7,424 nt of DNA from NCBI GenBank assembly GCA_049322715.1, contig JBMOQP010000035.1:1-7424 (forward strand), written 5' to 3'. This DNA comes from Thiofaba sp049322715. Its GTDB lineage: Bacteria; Pseudomonadota; Gammaproteobacteria; Halothiobacillales; Halothiobacillaceae. Position 1 is the stretch's first letter. Every line of letters begins with the position of its first letter. The translations under genes were made by a program, and so were the position numbers. Below are positions 6,184 to 7,424 of this stretch, one piece after another. Below the pieces are notes generated by a model, which was given only the letters and a program-made list of their open reading frames with translations, did no database searches and was not told where the DNA came from.

Positions 6184-7025
6184 CCTCCCAATGGTGGCCC
6201 GCCCCGGCCAAGCTCAACCTGATGCTGCGCATCACCGGACGCCGAGCGGACGGTTACCACGAGCTGCAGACCGTGTTCCAACTGCTGGACCACGGCGACC
6301 GGCTTGCCTTCGAGCCGCGCGCGGACGGCCTGATCCGCAAGCTTGACCCGCCGCCTGGAGTCCCCGAGGACAACGGCCTTGCCGTGCGCGCCGCACGCCT
6401 CCTGCAGCAGGCCAGCGGTACCCGGCTCGGAGCCGACATCCGCCTGGACAAGCGCCTGCCGCTCGGTGGCGGCGTTGGCGGCGGAAGCTCGGACGCCGCC
6501 ACCACGCTCGTTGCCCTCAACCACCTGTGGGGCACCGGCCTGGACGAGGACCGGCTGGCCGAACTCGGCCGCCAGCTCGGCGCCGATGTGCCGGTATTCG
6601 TACGCGGCCGAAGCGCCTGGGCCGAAGGCGTGGGCGAGCAGCTCACCCCGCTCGACCTGCCCGAGCACTGGTACGTCGTGGCTTGCCCGCCGGTGCACGT
6701 CAGCACCGCCGAGCTGTTCGCCGACCCGAAACTCGAGCGCGACATGCCGCGCATCACCCCGGACGACTTCTGGAGCGGCGAACACCGCAACGCCTTCGAA
6801 CCCGTCGTCGTGCGGCGCCATCCGGTCATCGCCACGGCCCTGGACATGCTGCGCCCCTTCGGCGAGCCGCACCTGACCGGCACTGGCGCATGCGTGTTCT
6901 GCGCCTGCACGAGCGAGGAAGCCGCGGAACAGGCCCGGAGCACCCTCCCCGCCGCATGGACGAGCTTTGTCGCGAAGGGAGTGAACATGTCCCCGCTGAA
7001 AGCGGCCCTGACGGGCCGATCTTGA
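6180..7025 (+). CDS. ispE: 4-diphosphocytidyl-2-C-methyl-D-erythritol kinase
   Basis: IspE is the cytoplasmic GHMP-family kinase that phosphorylates CDP-methylerythritol with ATP in the MEP pathway to isoprenoid precursors. From GTG 6180 the product is 281 residues (E. coli 283). Motifs seen: PAPAKLNLML with the catalytic Lys11, GRRADGYHELQTV (20-32), the ATP-binding loop LPLGGGVGGGSSDAATTL (93-110), LGADVPVF with catalytic Asp136, and TGTGACVFC (233-241) as the third GHMP motif. The loop has Val where many IspE proteins have Leu (GGGLGGGSS), a mild change. I prefer GTG 6180 because it overlaps the lolB stop as GTGA, the same 4-bp coupling as the previous junction, and GGTGG lies 5 nt upstream. 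An in-frame GTG at 6171 would add three residues. It is the third gene of the operon; prs is expected beyond the tRNA. Confidence 0.97.
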   Translation: MTSQWWPAPAKLNLMLRITGRRADGYHELQTVFQLLDHGDRLAFEPRADGLIRKLDPPPGVPEDNGLAVRAARLLQQASGTRLGADIRLDKRLPLGGGVGGGSSDAATTLVALNHLWGTGLDEDRLAELGRQLGADVPVFVRGRSAWAEGVGEQLTPLDLPEHWYVVACPPVHVSTAELFADPKLERDMPRITPDDFWSGEHRNAFEPVVVRRHPVIATALDMLRPFGEPHLTGTGACVFCACTSEEAAEQARSTLPAAWTSFVAKGVNMSPLKAALTGRS

Positions 7026-7048
7026 TCCGGCACGGATATCCCTAAGAT
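7022..7048 (+). promoter_or_regulatory. Weak candidate promoter after ispE
   Basis: TTGATC (7022-7027) and TAAGAT (7043-7048) each match sigma70 hexamers in 4 of 6 positions, but the 15-bp spacing is short. If used, transcription would start near 7055, just at the base of the stem at 7058-7103, and would run through the small open frame at 7173. Evidence is weak. Confidence 0.2.
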
Positions 7049-7057
7049 TCCGCTCGC

Positions 7058-7103
7058 CCCGCACGGAGGGAGCCGCCCCTCTTGGGAACGCTTCTCGTGC
7101 GGG
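7058..7103. other. Structured segment 1 in the ispE-tRNA interval
   Basis: CCCGCACG (7058-7065) pairs perfectly with CGTGCGGG (7096-7103), 8 bp. Stacked directly inside it, GAGGG (7066-7070) pairs with CCCTC (7077-7081) around a 6-nt loop, leaving 14 unpaired nt. This is more ordered than chance alone would suggest, though GC-rich DNA gives many stems. It matches no RNA family I recognise. It could be part of a leader for the small open frame downstream or of an untranslated RNA. Confidence 0.5.
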
Positions 7104-7132
7104 CCCGGCCCTGCACATGCAGCGTAAGCCGC

Positions 7133-7158
7133 GGCTGGACACATCCTCGTGTCCAGTC
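7133..7158. other. Structured segment 2: 10-bp hairpin before the small open frame
   Basis: CTGGACAC (7135-7142) is exactly complementary to GTGTCCAG (7149-7156) with a 6-nt loop, ATCCTC. A G-U pair and a G-C pair extend it to 7133 and 7158. It ends 3 nt before the purine-rich stretch 7162-7167 that would serve as ribosome-binding site of the open frame at 7173, so it could influence translation. No T-tract follows, so it is not a typical terminator. Confidence 0.5.
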
Positions 7159-7172
7159 CTTGGGGGAAGGCG

Positions 7173-7298
7173 ATGCGTTCCATCGTCGCGCCCGACGACG
7201 ATGCTGGCATGCTCCGCGACGCTCTCGAAAGCCGCAGCCGGAAGGACCTTGAGGGATGGATGTCGCAAGGGCTTGAGAGGAGAGACCCGCCGAGCTGA
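7173..7298 (+). CDS. Candidate 41-residue small protein between ispE and tRNA-Gln
   Basis: This open frame starts at ATG 7173, begins MRSIVAPDDDAG and ends ERRDPPS before TGA 7296-7298. GGGGGA (7162-7167) lies 5 nt upstream as a plausible Shine-Dalgarno. Third codon positions are mostly G or C in the first half, like the surrounding genes, and the middle (DDDAGMLRDALESRSRKDLEGWMSQGLERR, split over residues 8-37) looks like a charged amphipathic helix. No membrane segment, signal peptide or known motif is visible, and I recognise no family. A caveat is that codons 4-11 contain a perfect 8-bp inverted repeat (7181-7188 with 7196-7203), so this may be structured non-coding DNA that happens to be open. 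The second half uses rarer codons (AGG, AGA, GGA). It would be transcribed either from ispE read-through or from a weak promoter near 7022-7048. Confidence 0.4.
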   Translation: MRSIVAPDDDAGMLRDALESRSRKDLEGWMSQGLERRDPPS

Positions 7299-7322
7299 AA
7301 AAATCCAGGCGCATTTTTTCAG
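7295..7322. promoter_or_regulatory. AT-rich inverted repeat, possible UP element or terminator before tRNA-Gln
   Basis: CTGAAAAAAT (7295-7304) is the exact reverse complement of ATTTTTTCAG (7313-7322), with 8 nt between. The left arm overlaps the stop codon of the small open frame. The right-arm T-tract lies about 51-60 bp upstream of the expected tRNA start, where the distal part of a promoter UP element would be. Alternatively the A-tract/T-tract stem could act as a weak bidirectional terminator that separates the operon from the tRNA. Confidence 0.45.
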
Positions 7323-7338
7323 ACCTCCCCAAGGGGGC

Positions 7339-7366
7339 TTGCGCAACGCGCGCCGATCCATATAAT
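7339..7366 (+). promoter_or_regulatory. Promoter of tRNA-Gln
   Basis: A perfect -10 box TATAAT is at 7361-7366, with TTGCGC (7339-7344) 16 bp upstream as a weak -35. The expected start is near 7373, only about 7 nt before the tRNA 5' end. The perfect -10 and the AT-rich element upstream fit a strong stable-RNA promoter, possibly also feeding prs beyond the window. Confidence 0.75.
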
Positions 7367-7379
7367 GCACAACCTCTCC

Positions 7380-7424
7380 TGGGCCGTCGCCAAGCGGTAA
7401 GGCACCGGATTTTGATTCCGGCAT
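7380..7424 (+). tRNA. tRNA-Gln(UUG), 3' part cut by window end
   Basis: The first 45 nt of a tRNA are present. They comprise a 5' acceptor strand TGGGCCG (7380-7386), a D arm with GCC (7389-7391) pairing GGC (7401-7403) around AAGCGGTAA, and an anticodon stem CCGGA (7405-7409) with TCCGG (7417-7421). The loop TTTTGAT has anticodon TTG at 7412-7414, which reads CAA. The sequence closely follows the bacterial tRNA-Gln pattern. The T arm and the 3' acceptor strand lie outside. Its position after ispE is the conserved gammaproteobacterial one. Confidence 0.93.

Noticed and set aside
7003..7018. CGGCCC/GGGCCG hairpin at the end of ispE as a terminator
   Set aside because: The 6-bp stem is followed by ATCTTGAT rather than a U-tract, and it lies within coding sequence, so the support is too weak.
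7026..7298. CsrA/RsmA-sponge RNA because of several GGA motifs
   Set aside because: The number of GGA triplets is about what this base composition gives, and on the + strand they are not placed in the hairpin loops.
6087..7424. A long minus-strand open frame over ispE and the tRNA
   Set aside because: It is antisense to ispE, which has all GHMP kinase motifs, and it also crosses the tRNA gene and its promoter.

Overview
The window looks like a piece of chromosome from a GC-rich gammaproteobacterium. The order prfA-hemA, then divergently TPR protein-lolB-ispE-tRNA-Gln, is the arrangement known from Pseudomonas and related gammaproteobacteria, where prs normally follows the tRNA. The high GC content, GC-rich third codon positions and a GTAG-type REP pair fit a Pseudomonas/Chromatiales/Ectothiorhodospiraceae-like host. 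The genus cannot be fixed from the sequence alone.

Layout. Positions 1-144 hold no gene but carry four consecutive hairpins, including an almost perfect 25-bp stem at 1-57. From there to 3617 everything reads leftward (minus strand): hemA (glutamyl-tRNA reductase), a REP pair, prfA (release factor 1), then a small two-gene unit of an exported beta-sandwich-like protein and a four-helix membrane protein. That unit sits where prmC (the RF1/RF2 methyltransferase) would usually follow prfA. A 266-bp divergent intergenic region (3618-3883) holds a candidate promoter for each direction and four copies of the heptamer GGGGATT. From 3884 rightward, three genes overlap by 4 bp each (ATGA, GTGA): a TPR-repeat lipoprotein, lolB (outer-membrane lipoprotein receptor) and ispE (isoprenoid precursor kinase). 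The window ends inside a tRNA-Gln(UUG) gene that has its own strong promoter.

How the genes relate. hemA makes the first committed tetrapyrrole intermediate from glutamyl-tRNA and prfA ends translation; the pair is an old, conserved neighbourhood. The rightward operon joins envelope biogenesis (LolB and the TPR lipoprotein) to isoprenoid synthesis.

No defence, CRISPR or mobile gene system is visible. The parts that conventional genes do not explain are the hairpin cluster at the left end and the ispE-tRNA interval (7026-7379). The latter holds several strong stems and a 41-codon open frame with a good ribosome-binding site, which I propose as a candidate small gene with a structured leader.
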